From Janthinobacterium sp. 64 (GTDB lineage Bacteria; Pseudomonadota; Gammaproteobacteria; Burkholderiales; Burkholderiaceae_D): a stretch of DNA of 64,000 bases. Numbering within the stretch: position 1 is the first letter of the stretch; the number at the start of each line of letters is the position of its first letter. The stretch is from contig NZ_PHUG01000001.1 in the NCBI RefSeq assembly GCF_002813325.1, forward strand, positions 5,456,001 through 5,520,000. The letters run 5' to 3'. The position numbers and the translations under genes are program-made. Below the pieces are notes generated by a model that was given only the letters and a program-made list of their open reading frames with translations, did not search any database and had not been told where the DNA came from. Shown here piece after piece: positions 11,207 through 19,875 of the stretch.

Positions 11207-11584
11207 ATGAATGCTTTAACGGAAGTGCAGGTACTCGATGCGGAAGAACGCTTGCGCCTGGCCATGATGGCCTCCGATGTGGCTGTACTGAATCAGTTGC
11301 TGGCCGATGACTTGTTGTTTACCAATCACCTGGGGCACTTGCTGAGCAAGCATGCGGACCTGGCAGCGCACGAGCAGCGCCTGCTGACCATCACGGACTT
11401 GCGCGCCTCCGAGCGCCATGTGCGCGTCAACGGCCACGTGGCCGTCGTTTCCGTGCGCATGCAACTGACGGGCAGCTATCACGACGTGGAAACGCATGGC
11501 GACTTCCGTTTTACGCGCGTCTGGACGCAGGATGCGGCCGGCGCGCTGCAAGTGACCGCCGCCCATTCCGGCGTCGTGGCTTGA
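11207..11584 (+). CDS. NTF2-like (DUF4440-type) small protein
   Basis: 125 aa alpha+beta cone-fold protein: helix-rich N-terminus (DAEERLRLAMMASDVAVLNQLLADDLLFTN is the usual entry of SnoaL/DUF4440 proteins), then strands ending in DFRFTRVWTQ. Such proteins may be enzymes, ligand binders or immunity-type partners; no catalytic set can be asserted. Start at 11207 is supported by CAAGGA just upstream; the frame is open to 11159 without a ribosome site. It precedes a small membrane protein gene by 13 bases. Confidence 0.75.
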   Translation: MNALTEVQVLDAEERLRLAMMASDVAVLNQLLADDLLFTNHLGHLLSKHADLAAHEQRLLTITDLRASERHVRVNGHVAVVSVRMQLTGSYHDVETHGDFRFTRVWTQDAAGALQVTAAHSGVVA

Positions 11585-11597
11585 GGAGTACGGTTTA

Positions 11598-11987
11598 GTG
11601 GATCATCGTTCCAAAGGGCAGCTGTTTGAAGCTGTCATCGCCGCCGGCCCGGCCACCCTGGCCGTCGCGGCTGGCTATCCGGTGCTGCTCTACAACCTGG
11701 TGCGCACCTGGGCCGACGCCCCGGGCGCCAGTGCGCTGGCCGCGCTGCTGCTGACGGGCGGCGTGTGGGCCTTGCTGGAATTCTGGCGCATCGCGCTGGC
11801 GACGGTGGCGCGCAAGGCCTATGCGTTCAACTGGCGCTTCTGGCTGGCCATCGCCGGTTTCCTCGGCTGCTTCGTGCGTTTCGTGCCGGACATGCCTGCC
11901 GGACTGATGCTGTTGCTGCTGGTGTTGCCGGCGCTGGCGTGGACGCATTTCATCCTGTTGCAGATCAAACGCCCGCGCGACTTGTAA
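11598..11987 (+). CDS. small four-helix membrane protein, unknown function
   Basis: 129 aa with about four hydrophobic segments (around residues 10-30, 38-58, 72-90 and 95-118) and few charged residues. Start is GTG at 11598 with GAGGAG nine bases upstream. It lies 13 bases after the NTF2-like gene, so probably cotranscribed. No motif recognised; a generic inner-membrane protein. Confidence 0.7.
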   Translation: MDHRSKGQLFEAVIAAGPATLAVAAGYPVLLYNLVRTWADAPGASALAALLLTGGVWALLEFWRIALATVARKAYAFNWRFWLAIAGFLGCFVRFVPDMPAGLMLLLLVLPALAWTHFILLQIKRPRDL

Positions 11988-11990
11988 GTT

Positions 11991-12596
11991 TTATTCTTCC
12001 TCTTCCGCTTCCACTTTCAGCCAGGCTATCCGCCCATTGCCCGCCTCATGCAGGTGAGCGAGCAGGGCGGTGGCCGCCGTTTCAGGCAGGCTGAAGTCGA
12101 ACAGCACGGCGTCGCCGTGTTCCACGTTCAGCAAGGTGGCGCCGGCGCCGTCGAGTTCGCGGCGCAGCATGCCTTCCATCGCATATGGCACCGTGCAGCG
12201 CAGGGTACGCTGGCGCACGATGGCCGTCTTTTCGGCCTGTAATAGCGCTTGCGCCACGCTGTCCGTGTAGGCGCGCACCAGGCCGCCGGCACCCAGCTTG
12301 ATCCCGCCAAAGTAACGCACGACGGTCGCCAGCACGCCTTCCAGGTCCTGGTGGCGCAGCACGTCGAGCATGGGCCGCCCGGCCGTGCCGCTCGGTTCGC
12401 CATCATCGACGGCCGCCGATTGCCCACCCGCCAGCAAGGCCCAGCACACATGGCAGGCGCCCGGATGCTGCGCCTTCAAGTCATTGACCACTTGCTGCGC
12501 GCTGGCGCGGTCCGTCATCGGCTGCACGCAACCGATGAAACGGCTTTTCTTGATGATCAGTTCGCTGTGGACGGGAGTGGCAATGGTAAAGGGCAT
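11991..12596 (-). CDS. YigZ/IMPACT family protein
   Basis: 201 aa. The family signature DDGEPSGTAGRPML and the following VVRYFGGIKLGAGGLVRAY are clear, matching YigZ of E. coli and eukaryotic IMPACT N-domains. The C-terminus has the DUF1949 ferredoxin-like domain. Function is unsettled in bacteria (nucleic-acid or translation-related suggestions). Start placed at 12596 (MPFTIATPVHSELIIKKSRF), which gives the normal family length; no strong ribosome site is visible. Its 3' end is 3 bases from the convergent membrane-protein gene. Confidence 0.88.
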   Translation of the reverse strand: MPFTIATPVHSELIIKKSRFIGCVQPMTDRASAQQVVNDLKAQHPGACHVCWALLAGGQSAAVDDGEPSGTAGRPMLDVLRHQDLEGVLATVVRYFGGIKLGAGGLVRAYTDSVAQALLQAEKTAIVRQRTLRCTVPYAMEGMLRRELDGAGATLLNVEHGDAVLFDFSLPETAATALLAHLHEAGNGRIAWLKVEAEEEE

Positions 12597-12690
12597 GGGG
12601 CAGGGAGATGATGCTGGAATGCCAGCATCATAGAACAAACCGCGCCATCGCTGCCAGCCATTGCGTCGGCAGAACGCAGGAGCTTCGGGT

Positions 12691-13050
12691 CTATGACGAT
12701 CTGATGGGACGCTTGTTGATGATAATGTCAGCGTAGACAATTAAAAATTCGATGCACTTGTATCCAACCATGCAGAGAAATATGACAAGGATGACTTTGT
12801 ACAACGTTCCCCATGCGCTGCGCTTGCTTGCGCCAGCAACGCTATCTTGTACGAATGTAGGTGTTTTTCTGCTGTTGTCTTGCAAGGGCAGGCCTGTGTA
12901 GATATCCACTCCCCTTGCCCGGCGATCCATTTCCAGCTTGGCTGCAGCACCAAATGGATGATCGTGAGCGTTGATGCCCGCACCGGCTTGCTCTTGCGGG
13001 CTGGCGCCATGGAGGTAATGTGGAATGTGGCGGGAATCGTCGTCGTTCAT
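12691..13050 (-). CDS. unrecognised single-pass membrane protein
   Basis: 119 aa: about 85 polar residues rich in His/Asp, then one hydrophobic helix (YKVILVIFLCMVGYKCIEFL) and a short basic tail. Start at 13050 is preceded by CCGGAA. It follows the next unknown gene by 40 bases on the same strand. Base composition is visibly less GC-rich than the flanking core genes. No family recognised. Confidence 0.55.
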   Translation of the reverse strand: MNDDDSRHIPHYLHGASPQEQAGAGINAHDHPFGAAAKLEMDRRARGVDIYTGLPLQDNSRKTPTFVQDSVAGASKRSAWGTLYKVILVIFLCMVGYKCIEFLIVYADIIINKRPIRSS

Positions 13051-13090
13051 ATTGTTCCGGGTCGGTTGATCATGGCAGGTGATTGCCTGC

Positions 13091-13870
13091 TTACTGTAGT
13101 GGTGCAAGCACGCTGATCCAGGTTGAGTCGGCCAGGAGGTCGAGGATCGGTTGCGCTTCGTCGTGGTATTTCTTGACCACCATTTTTCGCAAAGATGTGC
13201 AATTTTTTTCCGCCCGCGCCAGATCGGCAAGCGTACGGCCGCCTTTCAATGGAGACAGACAGATGTCGCGCAACGCCGTTGTGTTTTTTTTGTTGTAAAA
13301 CAAGTATTGCAAGAGGAATGCCTTGCTCCTGCTAATTGCCCATTGCGTTGCCATCGGCGATTGTTGATCCAGCGATGCCATGCAAGATGGGCTAATGCGG
13401 CAGGCGTAGGCGGAAGCGTTGATACGGTTGAAGCCGGCGCCGTTGTGATCTTTTATGGCCGGATCTTCCATGGTGGACGCAACTGCTAATTCGCTTGCTG
13501 GCATCAAGGAGGCAAGCTGGGCCTGACTCATGTAAGTGCTGGCCGGACTCAGTTGATAGTCTGCGCTGATTTGTTGTCCTATCCAGTCAGCGATTCGATG
13601 ATGTTCGAGCTGTTTGCCGTGGGCGTTGCCGAACATAGTGTGCAGCAGCACTAAAACAATTCCCCCCGCCATGAATATGCCGGAGATAATCTTAGCCAGA
13701 AGAAAAAACACGTATTTCATTTCCCCCGGGCGTATCGGATCTCCGCCCAGTCCCGCATTAATAGCATTCATCTGCTGTACATGATTGCGGTTGCCCAGCC
13801 ATCTCAACTGTTTCTGGTGCCGAGTTTCTGGCGTATCGCCTGGGTCTGGTGTTTCTGGTGCATGGAACAT
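13091..13870 (-). CDS. unrecognised membrane-anchored protein with large exported domain
   Basis: 259 aa: about 55 residues of polar N-terminus (TPETRHQKQLRWLGNRNH), one hydrophobic helix (FFLLAKIISGIFMAGGIVLV, roughly 55-78), then about 180 residues with five cysteines that would lie outside the cytoplasm. Start at 13870 chosen for a GAGG upstream and because the longer frame has no supporting site. Pairs with the downstream membrane gene in a likely operon. No family recognised; codon use and composition differ from the neighbours, suggesting acquisition. Confidence 0.55.
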   Translation of the reverse strand: MFHAPETPDPGDTPETRHQKQLRWLGNRNHVQQMNAINAGLGGDPIRPGEMKYVFFLLAKIISGIFMAGGIVLVLLHTMFGNAHGKQLEHHRIADWIGQQISADYQLSPASTYMSQAQLASLMPASELAVASTMEDPAIKDHNGAGFNRINASAYACRISPSCMASLDQQSPMATQWAISRSKAFLLQYLFYNKKNTTALRDICLSPLKGGRTLADLARAEKNCTSLRKMVVKKYHDEAQPILDLLADSTWISVLAPLQ

Positions 13871-14095
13871 GATGGTGTGCCTCGTATAAGCTGGTGTGAG
13901 TGCTTGCTTTGAGGGGGGCATCCAAGATCCCATCGAATATTGCTCGATCACTCCTGGTGCCGCGTCCCGGTGCCTATTTGCCGAGTACTGTCGAGCCACT
14001 TTCAGTCTTGGTCAAGCGCATGTTGATCTTATGCATAGTGGAGTATCTGATAATGGATGCCAGCGTATTTAGCAAGAAATATTGCTTTCAAGTAC

Positions 14096-14380
14096 TTATT
14101 TCTGCAGGGCGGTCCAGCCTTTGTCTGTTTTGACCATGCGCGTGTTGATGACACGTCCTTCGCCGTTTTCGACATCGCAGTTGTAGCCCGATGGTTCGGC
14201 CTTGCTACAGCTGATCACCTTGAACTTGGCAACGATCGCGGGAACGTCGGCCTGTATGAAGTCGGGCTTTTGCAAGGTCAGTTCCCTGGCCAGAGCCTCG
14301 CGAATTTCCGTGTCACTGGGTGCACCACTGCAAGCGGACAAGGCTGCAAGAGTTGTGATGAGAGTAATTTTTTTGTACAT
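14096..14380 (-). CDS. small lipoprotein, unknown function
   Basis: 94 aa: signal peptide MYKKITLITTLAALSAC with lipobox LSAC, then a compact domain with two further cysteines (CSK and NCDV) that could form a disulfide. The mature part (IREALARELTLQKPDF) resembles small secreted lipoproteins of unknown function. Start taken at the ATG at 14380 with GGA about ten bases upstream; a TTG two codons earlier is less likely. Single gene in a less GC-rich region. Confidence 0.65.
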   Translation of the reverse strand: MYKKITLITTLAALSACSGAPSDTEIREALARELTLQKPDFIQADVPAIVAKFKVISCSKAEPSGYNCDVENGEGRVINTRMVKTDKGWTALQK

Positions 14381-14664
14381 GATCAAATTTCCAAGTTGTG
14401 TGAATCAGCGGGCAAATCAAGCCGGCCTTCATACATGTGCCAGCCTGTTTATCTCTGCCCCATTCTGCTCCCCAGCCTTGGCAGTAACCAGTGTTTTGAC
14501 ATAACCGAATTATTACGTCGTCCAAGTCATTGAAATGAATAGGTTTTTATTTGATCGTGTCACTGCGGAAAGCGATAGTGGCCTGGCCGACGCGCTCGGT
14601 GCAAGCTTGCTGCCGCGTCGCTGAGTGGCAGTGATGCGAGACAGGATTGTGGAAATCAGGGCGG
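14381..14664. other. intergenic stretch, no gene seen
   Basis: About 280 bases between the small lipoprotein and the tRNA-Lys terminator. Reading frames through it are short and lack ribosome sites; it presumably holds the lipoprotein promoter. Nothing else is recognised. Confidence 0.5.
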
Positions 14665-14698
14665 CAAAACAAAAAAGCCAACCGCGAACGGTTGGCTT
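14665..14698 (-). terminator. terminator of the downstream tRNA-Lys array
   Basis: Ten-bp stem AAGCCAACCG / CGGTTGGCTT (14675-14684 and 14689-14698), loop CGAA, followed on the minus strand by TTTTTTGTTTTG. It is almost identical to the terminator after the other tRNA-Lys array at 20405-20438. Confidence 0.92.
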
Positions 14699-14710
14699 CT
14701 CTGAAGTATT

Positions 14711-14786
14711 TGGTAGGCCGTGCGGGATTCGAACCTGCGACCAACGGATTAAAAGTCCGCTGCTCTACCAGCTGAGCTAACGACCC
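14711..14786 (-). tRNA. tRNA-Lys(TTT), copy 1
   Basis: 76 bases with encoded CCA; anticodon TTT at 14751-14753 within the loop CTTTTAA; D-arm TAGCTCAGCTGGTAGAGCA and T-arm GGTTCGAATCC present; acceptor stem GGGTCGT / ACGGCCT closes with one G-U at each of two positions. Identical to the other three copies in the window. Confidence 0.98.
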
Positions 14787-14857
14787 AAAAACTTTTACAA
14801 CTGAACTGCGGTAACGCTGTGTCGTATCAGCATGCTTGCATGATGACGACTGAATCT

Positions 14858-14933
14858 TGGTAGGCCGTGCGGGATTCGAACCTGCGACCAACGGATTAAA
14901 AGTCCGCTGCTCTACCAGCTGAGCTAACGACCC
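14858..14933 (-). tRNA. tRNA-Lys(TTT), copy 2
   Basis: Second gene of the tandem pair, identical to copy 1, separated by 71 bases and transcribed first. Anticodon TTT at 14898-14900. Confidence 0.98.
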
Positions 14934-15020
14934 AAGGGCGGCTATTATGACGGCCAACGGCGGTTTTGGGAAGGGCGGGGATGGAAAAAACCTTGCGCAG
15001 CGCTCGGGGGTGCACTAATA

Positions 15021-15039
15021 TAGGTAGATAGCCTACCTA
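15021..15039. promoter_or_regulatory. inverted-repeat operator upstream of marR
   Basis: TAGGTAG, five bases, CTACCTA: a 7-5-7 perfect inverted repeat ending 13 bases before the marR start codon. MarR proteins bind such palindromes over their own promoters, so this is the likely autoregulatory site of the marR-MFS operon. Confidence 0.65.
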
Positions 15040-15052
15040 CTTATATATTCCA

Positions 15053-15511
15053 ATGTCCACGACCGAAGACCTTCCCATCCCCGAACGCGCGCTGGCGCTG
15101 TCCGATGAATTGCGCACGGCCTTCAAGCGCCTGCTGCGCTCCATGCAGCGCGAAGGGGGCGAGCTGGAAGGCGGCGTGTCGATGATGCAGACCATGCTGC
15201 TGGCCCTGATCCACGAGCATCCCGGCATCGGCGTGGCCGCGCTCGCGCGCCTGCAGAATGTGCGCGGTCCCACCGTCAGCGCCCAGGTCAAGTCGCTCGA
15301 AGAGGCGGGGCTGGTCGAGCGCGGCGCGCCCGATCCGCAGGACCGCCGGCGTTCGGGCCTGCACGTGTCCGCGCAAGGCCTGGCCATGCTTGAGGCCCTG
15401 CGTGCGCGCCGCCGCGATGCGCTGGCGCAGCGCATTGCCCGTCTGACGCCGCAGCAGATCGATGCACTGGAAGCGGCCATGCAGCCGCTGCTTGAGATCG
15501 GACAAGCATGA
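15053..15511 (+). CDS. MarR-family transcriptional regulator
   Basis: 152 aa winged-helix dimeric repressor. The core HTH and wing are visible (GVAALARLQNVRGPTVSAQV, then LVERGAPDPQDRRRSGLHVS, the beta-wing with the DPxDRR motif). It overlaps the MFS transporter start by four bases (ATGA), so it very likely represses the efflux gene and responds to a compound the pump exports. A palindromic operator sits immediately upstream. Confidence 0.93.
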   Translation: MSTTEDLPIPERALALSDELRTAFKRLLRSMQREGGELEGGVSMMQTMLLALIHEHPGIGVAALARLQNVRGPTVSAQVKSLEEAGLVERGAPDPQDRRRSGLHVSAQGLAMLEALRARRRDALAQRIARLTPQQIDALEAAMQPLLEIGQA

Positions 15512-17007
15512 GCGGCCCCGATCACGCCACAGGCGCAGAAAAAAGCGCGGCCAAACCCGTCACCGAGCGCGAAGTGCGCGCCATCTACCTGGGCCTGATG
15601 GCCGTGCTGGGCCTCGGTGCGCTGGACCAGAGCATCGTTGCCACGGCCTTGCCGCGCATCGTCGACGACCTGGGCGGCATGGCGCATCTGTCGTGGGTGG
15701 TGACGGCGTACGTGCTGGCCTCGACGGCCACCATGCCGCTGTACGGCAAGCTGGCCGACCAGTACGGCCGCCGCCCCATGATCTTTACGGCCTTGCTGAC
15801 CTTTCTGCTTGGTTCCGTGCTGTGCGGGTTGGCGCAGAACATGACGGAGCTGATCATCTTCCGCGCCATCCAGGGCCTCGGTGCGGGCGGCTTCATGCCG
15901 CTGGCGCAAATCATCATCGGCGACATCGTGCCGCCGGCCGAACGGGGCAAGCGGCAAGGCATGGTGCCCATCGTGTATGCCGTCACCAGCGTGCTGGGGC
16001 CCGTGCTGGGCGGCGTCATCACGGATGCCTGGTCGTGGCACTGGATTTTCTATGTCAACCTGCCCATCGGCGCGGCTGCCTTTGTCATCATCGCGCGCGC
16101 CATGCGCAAGCCCGTGCGCACGCATGCGCACCAGATCGATTATCTGGGATCGGCATTGCTGACGGGCGCCATCACGGCGGCCCTGCTGGTGCTGGCGCTG
16201 GGCGGCACCGAGTGGCCGTGGGATGCGCTGGCCATCAAGGTGTGCGGCGGTGTCGCCGTGCTGCTGGGCATCTGGCTGGCCTTCCACGTGGGCAGGGTCG
16301 ATGAACCCGTGCTGCCGCCCGACCTGTTCGAGAACCGCACCTTCAATATCGCCAGCCTGGTGATGGCCGTGACCTTCATGGGCCTGATGGGCGCCAGCGT
16401 CTTCTTTCCCCTGTTCTTCCAGTTGGTGATGGGCACGAGTCCCGCGCAGTCCGGCGTGATGACGGTGCCGATGATGGTGGGGCTGGTGGCGTCGTCGATC
16501 TTCAACGGCCGCGTGCTGTCGCGCTCGGGCAAGTACAAAATGGTGCAGGTGGCGGGATTGGCCGTGGCGCTGCTGGCGTTTGCCGTACTGGCCTGGGGCA
16601 TGGAAACGTCGCGCGGTTACTGGGTCATCGAGCCGGCCATCTTCCTGCTCGGCACGGGGCTGGGACTGGTGATGCCGAACATGACGATTGCCGTGCAAAA
16701 TGCCTTGCCCCTGGCGCGCCGCGGCGTGGGCACGGCCATGCTGGCCTTTTTCCGCTCGCTGGGCGGCTTGCTGGGCGTGACGGCGTCCGGCGCCATCCTC
16801 GCGCATCAATTGCACAAGCACGGCGTGGAAGCCGTCTCGGCGCTGGGCGCGCAGGCGGCGACGCAGACGGTGGAGGTCTACCGTCATGCGATCGCCAGCG
16901 TGTTTGGCGCCGGCGCCGTGCTGCTGCTGGTGGGACTGGTCTTCCTGCTGTTCCTGCCGGAACTGCCCCTGGAGGGGCATCCGGCAGCGGTCAAGGACGA
17001 TCAGTAG
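15508..17007 (+). CDS. MFS drug efflux transporter, DHA2 family (EmrB/QacA type)
   Basis: 499 aa with about 14 membrane helices. DHA2 signatures: LDQSIVATALPRIVDDLG in TM1 (motif D1) and the loop 2-3 motif GKLADQYGRRPMI. Exports drugs or toxic organics with proton exchange across the inner membrane. Translationally coupled to marR. Its 3' end overlaps the convergent ene-reductase gene by seven bases. Confidence 0.93.
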   Translation: MSGPDHATGAEKSAAKPVTEREVRAIYLGLMAVLGLGALDQSIVATALPRIVDDLGGMAHLSWVVTAYVLASTATMPLYGKLADQYGRRPMIFTALLTFLLGSVLCGLAQNMTELIIFRAIQGLGAGGFMPLAQIIIGDIVPPAERGKRQGMVPIVYAVTSVLGPVLGGVITDAWSWHWIFYVNLPIGAAAFVIIARAMRKPVRTHAHQIDYLGSALLTGAITAALLVLALGGTEWPWDALAIKVCGGVAVLLGIWLAFHVGRVDEPVLPPDLFENRTFNIASLVMAVTFMGLMGASVFFPLFFQLVMGTSPAQSGVMTVPMMVGLVASSIFNGRVLSRSGKYKMVQVAGLAVALLAFAVLAWGMETSRGYWVIEPAIFLLGTGLGLVMPNMTIAVQNALPLARRGVGTAMLAFFRSLGGLLGVTASGAILAHQLHKHGVEAVSALGAQAATQTVEVYRHAIASVFGAGAVLLLVGLVFLLFLPELPLEGHPAAVKDDQ

Positions 17008-18089
17008 CGTTCGAGCCAGTGCGCGTACGGCGCTGGCAGGGTCCACGAGGCGCGTTCCACGCCGAGTTCCTTGGCGGCAAAGTATGCCCAGTGCGGATTG
17101 GCCAGGTGCGCCTTGCCGACCATCACCACGTCGAGCTGCTCGTCCTTGACGACGCGCTCGGCAATGGCTGGCGTGCCGAAGCCCCAGGCGGACGAGACGG
17201 GCACACCCGCCTCCGTGCGCACGCGCTCGGCGATCGGCCCCATGAAGGCCGGGCCCCATGGAATCGACACGTCGGGAATGGTAAAACCCATGCTGACGCT
17301 GAGCATATCCATGCCAGCATCCTTGAACTGGCGCACGAGGCCGATCGATTCGAGCAGGGTTTGCTCATCGCGGCCGTCGAATTCCAGCACGCCAAAGCGG
17401 ATCGTCAGCGGCAGGTGCTCGGGCCATACTTCACGCACGGCCTTCAAGGTTTCCAGCAGGAAGCGGCTGCGGTTTTCCAGGCTGCCGCCATAGATATCAT
17501 CGCGCTGGTTCGAGTGGGCCGAGAAAAAGCTTTGCGCCAGGTAGCCGTGGGCGAAGTGCAGTTCCAGCCATTCGAAGCCCACTTCGCGGGCGCGCACGGC
17601 GGCGTCGACGAAGTTCTGTTGCACGCGGGCGATATCGTCGAGGTCCATGGCGCGCGGCACTTTCGGCAGGCCGCCGCCAAAGGCGATGGCGGACGGCGCG
17701 ATGGTTTGCCAGCCGCGCGCGTCGCCTTCAGCAATATGGTCGTCGCCTTCCCATGGGCGGTTGGCGCTGGCCTTGCGGCCCGCGTGGGCGATCTGGATGC
17801 CGGGCACGGAGCCGGCCGCCTTGATGGCTTTGACGACGGGCACGAACGCTTGCGCCAGGTCATCGTTCCAGATACCCGTGCAGCCGGGCGTGATGCGGCC
17901 TTCGGGCGCCACGGCCGTCGCTTCGACGATCACCAGTCCCGCGCCGCCACGGGCCATGCCCGCATAATGCGACAGATGCCAGTCGTTGGCGACGCCATCG
18001 ACGGCCATGTACTGGCACATGGGCGGCACGGCGATGCGGTTGCGCAGGGTGACGTTTTTGAGGGTGTAGGGCTGGAAGAGGGCGGACAT
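17001..18089 (-). CDS. NADH:flavin oxidoreductase, Old Yellow Enzyme family (YqjM/XenA class)
   Basis: 362-aa FMN-dependent TIM barrel that reduces activated C=C bonds or nitro compounds with NAD(P)H. The YqjM-class active-site cysteine motif PPMCQY, the HAGRKA substrate-histidine segment and HGYLAQSFFSAHSNQRDDIY are present. Divergent from an ArsR regulator gene with 94 bases between the start codons, so the regulator probably controls it. Together with the MFS pump it suggests handling of electrophilic xenobiotics. Confidence 0.93.
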   Translation of the reverse strand: MSALFQPYTLKNVTLRNRIAVPPMCQYMAVDGVANDWHLSHYAGMARGGAGLVIVEATAVAPEGRITPGCTGIWNDDLAQAFVPVVKAIKAAGSVPGIQIAHAGRKASANRPWEGDDHIAEGDARGWQTIAPSAIAFGGGLPKVPRAMDLDDIARVQQNFVDAAVRAREVGFEWLELHFAHGYLAQSFFSAHSNQRDDIYGGSLENRSRFLLETLKAVREVWPEHLPLTIRFGVLEFDGRDEQTLLESIGLVRQFKDAGMDMLSVSMGFTIPDVSIPWGPAFMGPIAERVRTEAGVPVSSAWGFGTPAIAERVVKDEQLDVVMVGKAHLANPHWAYFAAKELGVERASWTLPAPYAHWLERY

Positions 18090-18183
18090 GGTGGCCTTTG
18101 TGTGTGTTGGTAGAAATGGTGGGAAGTACTGATTCGGTAGTTCGTAAATATTCGAAGAATGGAATTAGTATAGCGCATGCTGT

Positions 18184-18537
18184 ATGATTCTGCTCATGCG
18201 CCCACACAAACATCCTCCCGCCAGCGAATTCGTGCTCGAAAGAGTGCTGTACGCCTTGAGCGATTCCATCCGCCTCGACATCGTGCGCCACCTGGCCCGA
18301 GTCGACGCGGCCGCTTGTGGCGACCTCGACGGCGGGCGGCCGAAGTCGACCGTTTCCCACCATTTCAAGGTCTTGCGCGAAGCGGGCCTGGTCTACACGG
18401 AAAACGCGGGCACGACGCACATGAACACCCTGCGCCGCGCCGATATCGAGAGCCGTTTCCCCGGCCTGCTCGATGCCATCCTGGCGCAGCAGCCATTGGC
18501 GCCCGCATCGCCGGACGCGGACGGGCAGCGAGTTTAG
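18184..18537 (+). CDS. ArsR-family HTH regulator
   Basis: 117 aa winged helix: LYALSDSIRLDIVRHLARVD leads into the recognition segment STVSHHFKVLREAGLV typical of ArsR. The usual metal-binding cysteine cluster is absent (one Cys only), so the signal is likely not a metal. ATG at 18184 or four codons later. Divergently placed to the ene-reductase gene; the pattern matches small ArsR repressors of flavin oxidoreductases. Confidence 0.88.
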   Translation: MILLMRPHKHPPASEFVLERVLYALSDSIRLDIVRHLARVDAAACGDLDGGRPKSTVSHHFKVLREAGLVYTENAGTTHMNTLRRADIESRFPGLLDAILAQQPLAPASPDADGQRV

Positions 18538-18659
18538 CCGCCTGCCGTGCCCCGCCATTTGCCAGGCTCGGCTATCATGTCGGCCTTTCGGTAAATCCTC
18601 GGCCGCGCGCCTGTTGCGCGATGGGCTGGCGACACTACCTGGCACGGCAAGGATAGGGA

Positions 18660-19790
18660 ATGACGGCAGCAGCAGTGGTAGTACAGGCGGACCTGGCAAG
18701 TCGTCCGCAGTTTGGCTGGATCAATGGTTTGAAGGCGGGCGCGGCGCAGTTGATCGTATTGCACCACCTGGCGTTTTACGGGCCCATGTCCGATTACGTG
18801 CAGCCCCTGTGGCCCGAGTTGCTGGGCTGGCTGGGCGGCAGCGCGCGCATCGCCGTGCAAGTGTTTCTCGTCATCGGCGGCTTTCTGGTCGCCAAATCCC
18901 TCTCGCCCGCCGGCCGTCCCGGCATTGCTTCCCCGCTGCAAGCGATCTGGCGCCGCTATGCCAAGCTGGCGCCGCCTTTCCTGGTCGCCACCGTGCTCGC
19001 CGCAGTGATTACCCCAGTGGCCGGCATCTGGATGCTGCACGACTCCATGTCGGCCGCCGTCACCCTGGGCCAGCTGAGTGCCCATGCCTTGCTGCTGCAC
19101 GGCGTGCTGGGCTATGAATCGCTGTCGGCCGGCGCCTGGTACGTGGCCATCGATTTCCAGCTGTACCTGCTGACGGTATCGCTGCTGTCGCTGGGCGGCC
19201 GCGTGGCGGGCCAGCGGCGCGGACACTGGTTGATGCCGCTGGCCATCACCGTGGGCATCACTTTTTCCTTGCTGTATTTCAATCTCGACGCGGACTGGGA
19301 CAATTGGGCGCCATATTTCTTCGGCAGCTATGGCCTGGGACTCATGGCCTGGTGGGCCAGCGACCCGGCCCGCAAACCGGGCGCCATGGTCGTGCTCATG
19401 GCCATGATGGCGGCGCCCGTCCTGCTGGCCCTGGCCGTCGACTATCGCAGCCGCATCGCCCTGGCCCTGGTCGTCGCCTGCGCCCTGATCCTGTTCGGCC
19501 GCGCCCGTACGCCATCGCACGGCGGTGCCTGGAACATCGTCAACACTCTGGGCCGCATCTCGTATGCAGTCTTCCTCGTGCATTTCCCCGTCAGCCTGCT
19601 GGTGAATGCCTTGTTTATCACGTATGTACCGCTCGAGCCGGAGTGGCAGGCGCTGGGCATGTTGACGGCCTGGGGCGCCAGCCTGGCGGCCGGCGCCGCG
19701 TTTTACCGCTGGGTGGAGGTGCCGCTGGGGCGGGTGATGGGTGGCGTGGTGGCGCATCTGGCCGGGCGGCCAGCGCTGGTGTCGCGCTAA
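18660..19790 (+). CDS. acyltransferase 3 family membrane protein
   Basis: 376 aa with about ten hydrophobic helices; N-terminal WINGLKAGAAQLIVLHHLAFYG carries the catalytic-type His of acyltransferase 3 proteins, which move acetyl or succinyl groups onto sugars, LPS or secreted glycans across the membrane. GGATAGGGA precedes the ATG. No sugar-polymer genes are adjacent, so the acceptor is unknown. C-terminus (VSLLVNALFIT...WVEVPLGRVMG) is typical of the family. Confidence 0.85.
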   Translation: MTAAAVVVQADLASRPQFGWINGLKAGAAQLIVLHHLAFYGPMSDYVQPLWPELLGWLGGSARIAVQVFLVIGGFLVAKSLSPAGRPGIASPLQAIWRRYAKLAPPFLVATVLAAVITPVAGIWMLHDSMSAAVTLGQLSAHALLLHGVLGYESLSAGAWYVAIDFQLYLLTVSLLSLGGRVAGQRRGHWLMPLAITVGITFSLLYFNLDADWDNWAPYFFGSYGLGLMAWWASDPARKPGAMVVLMAMMAAPVLLALAVDYRSRIALALVVACALILFGRARTPSHGGAWNIVNTLGRISYAVFLVHFPVSLLVNALFITYVPLEPEWQALGMLTAWGASLAAGAAFYRWVEVPLGRVMGGVVAHLAGRPALVSR

Positions 19791-19850
19791 GGACGGCGAT
19801 GTAGCTGTCCCATTGGCGCCCTTGCCCGTGAAATAGGGCTGGCTGTTTCT

Positions 19851-19875
19851 ATTATTTGTTACTACAATAAATAAT
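19851..19875. promoter_or_regulatory. AT-rich imperfect inverted repeat before brnT
   Basis: ATTATTTGTTACTACAATAA and the next five bases form an imperfect dyad directly before the brnT start codon. BrnA-type antitoxins repress their own promoter, so this is the likely BrnTA autoregulatory site. Weak by itself. Confidence 0.35.

Noticed and set aside
14547..14957. Minus-strand ORF repeating GSLAQLVEQRTFNPLVAG twice
   Set aside because: It is a translation of the two tRNA-Lys genes, not a protein gene.
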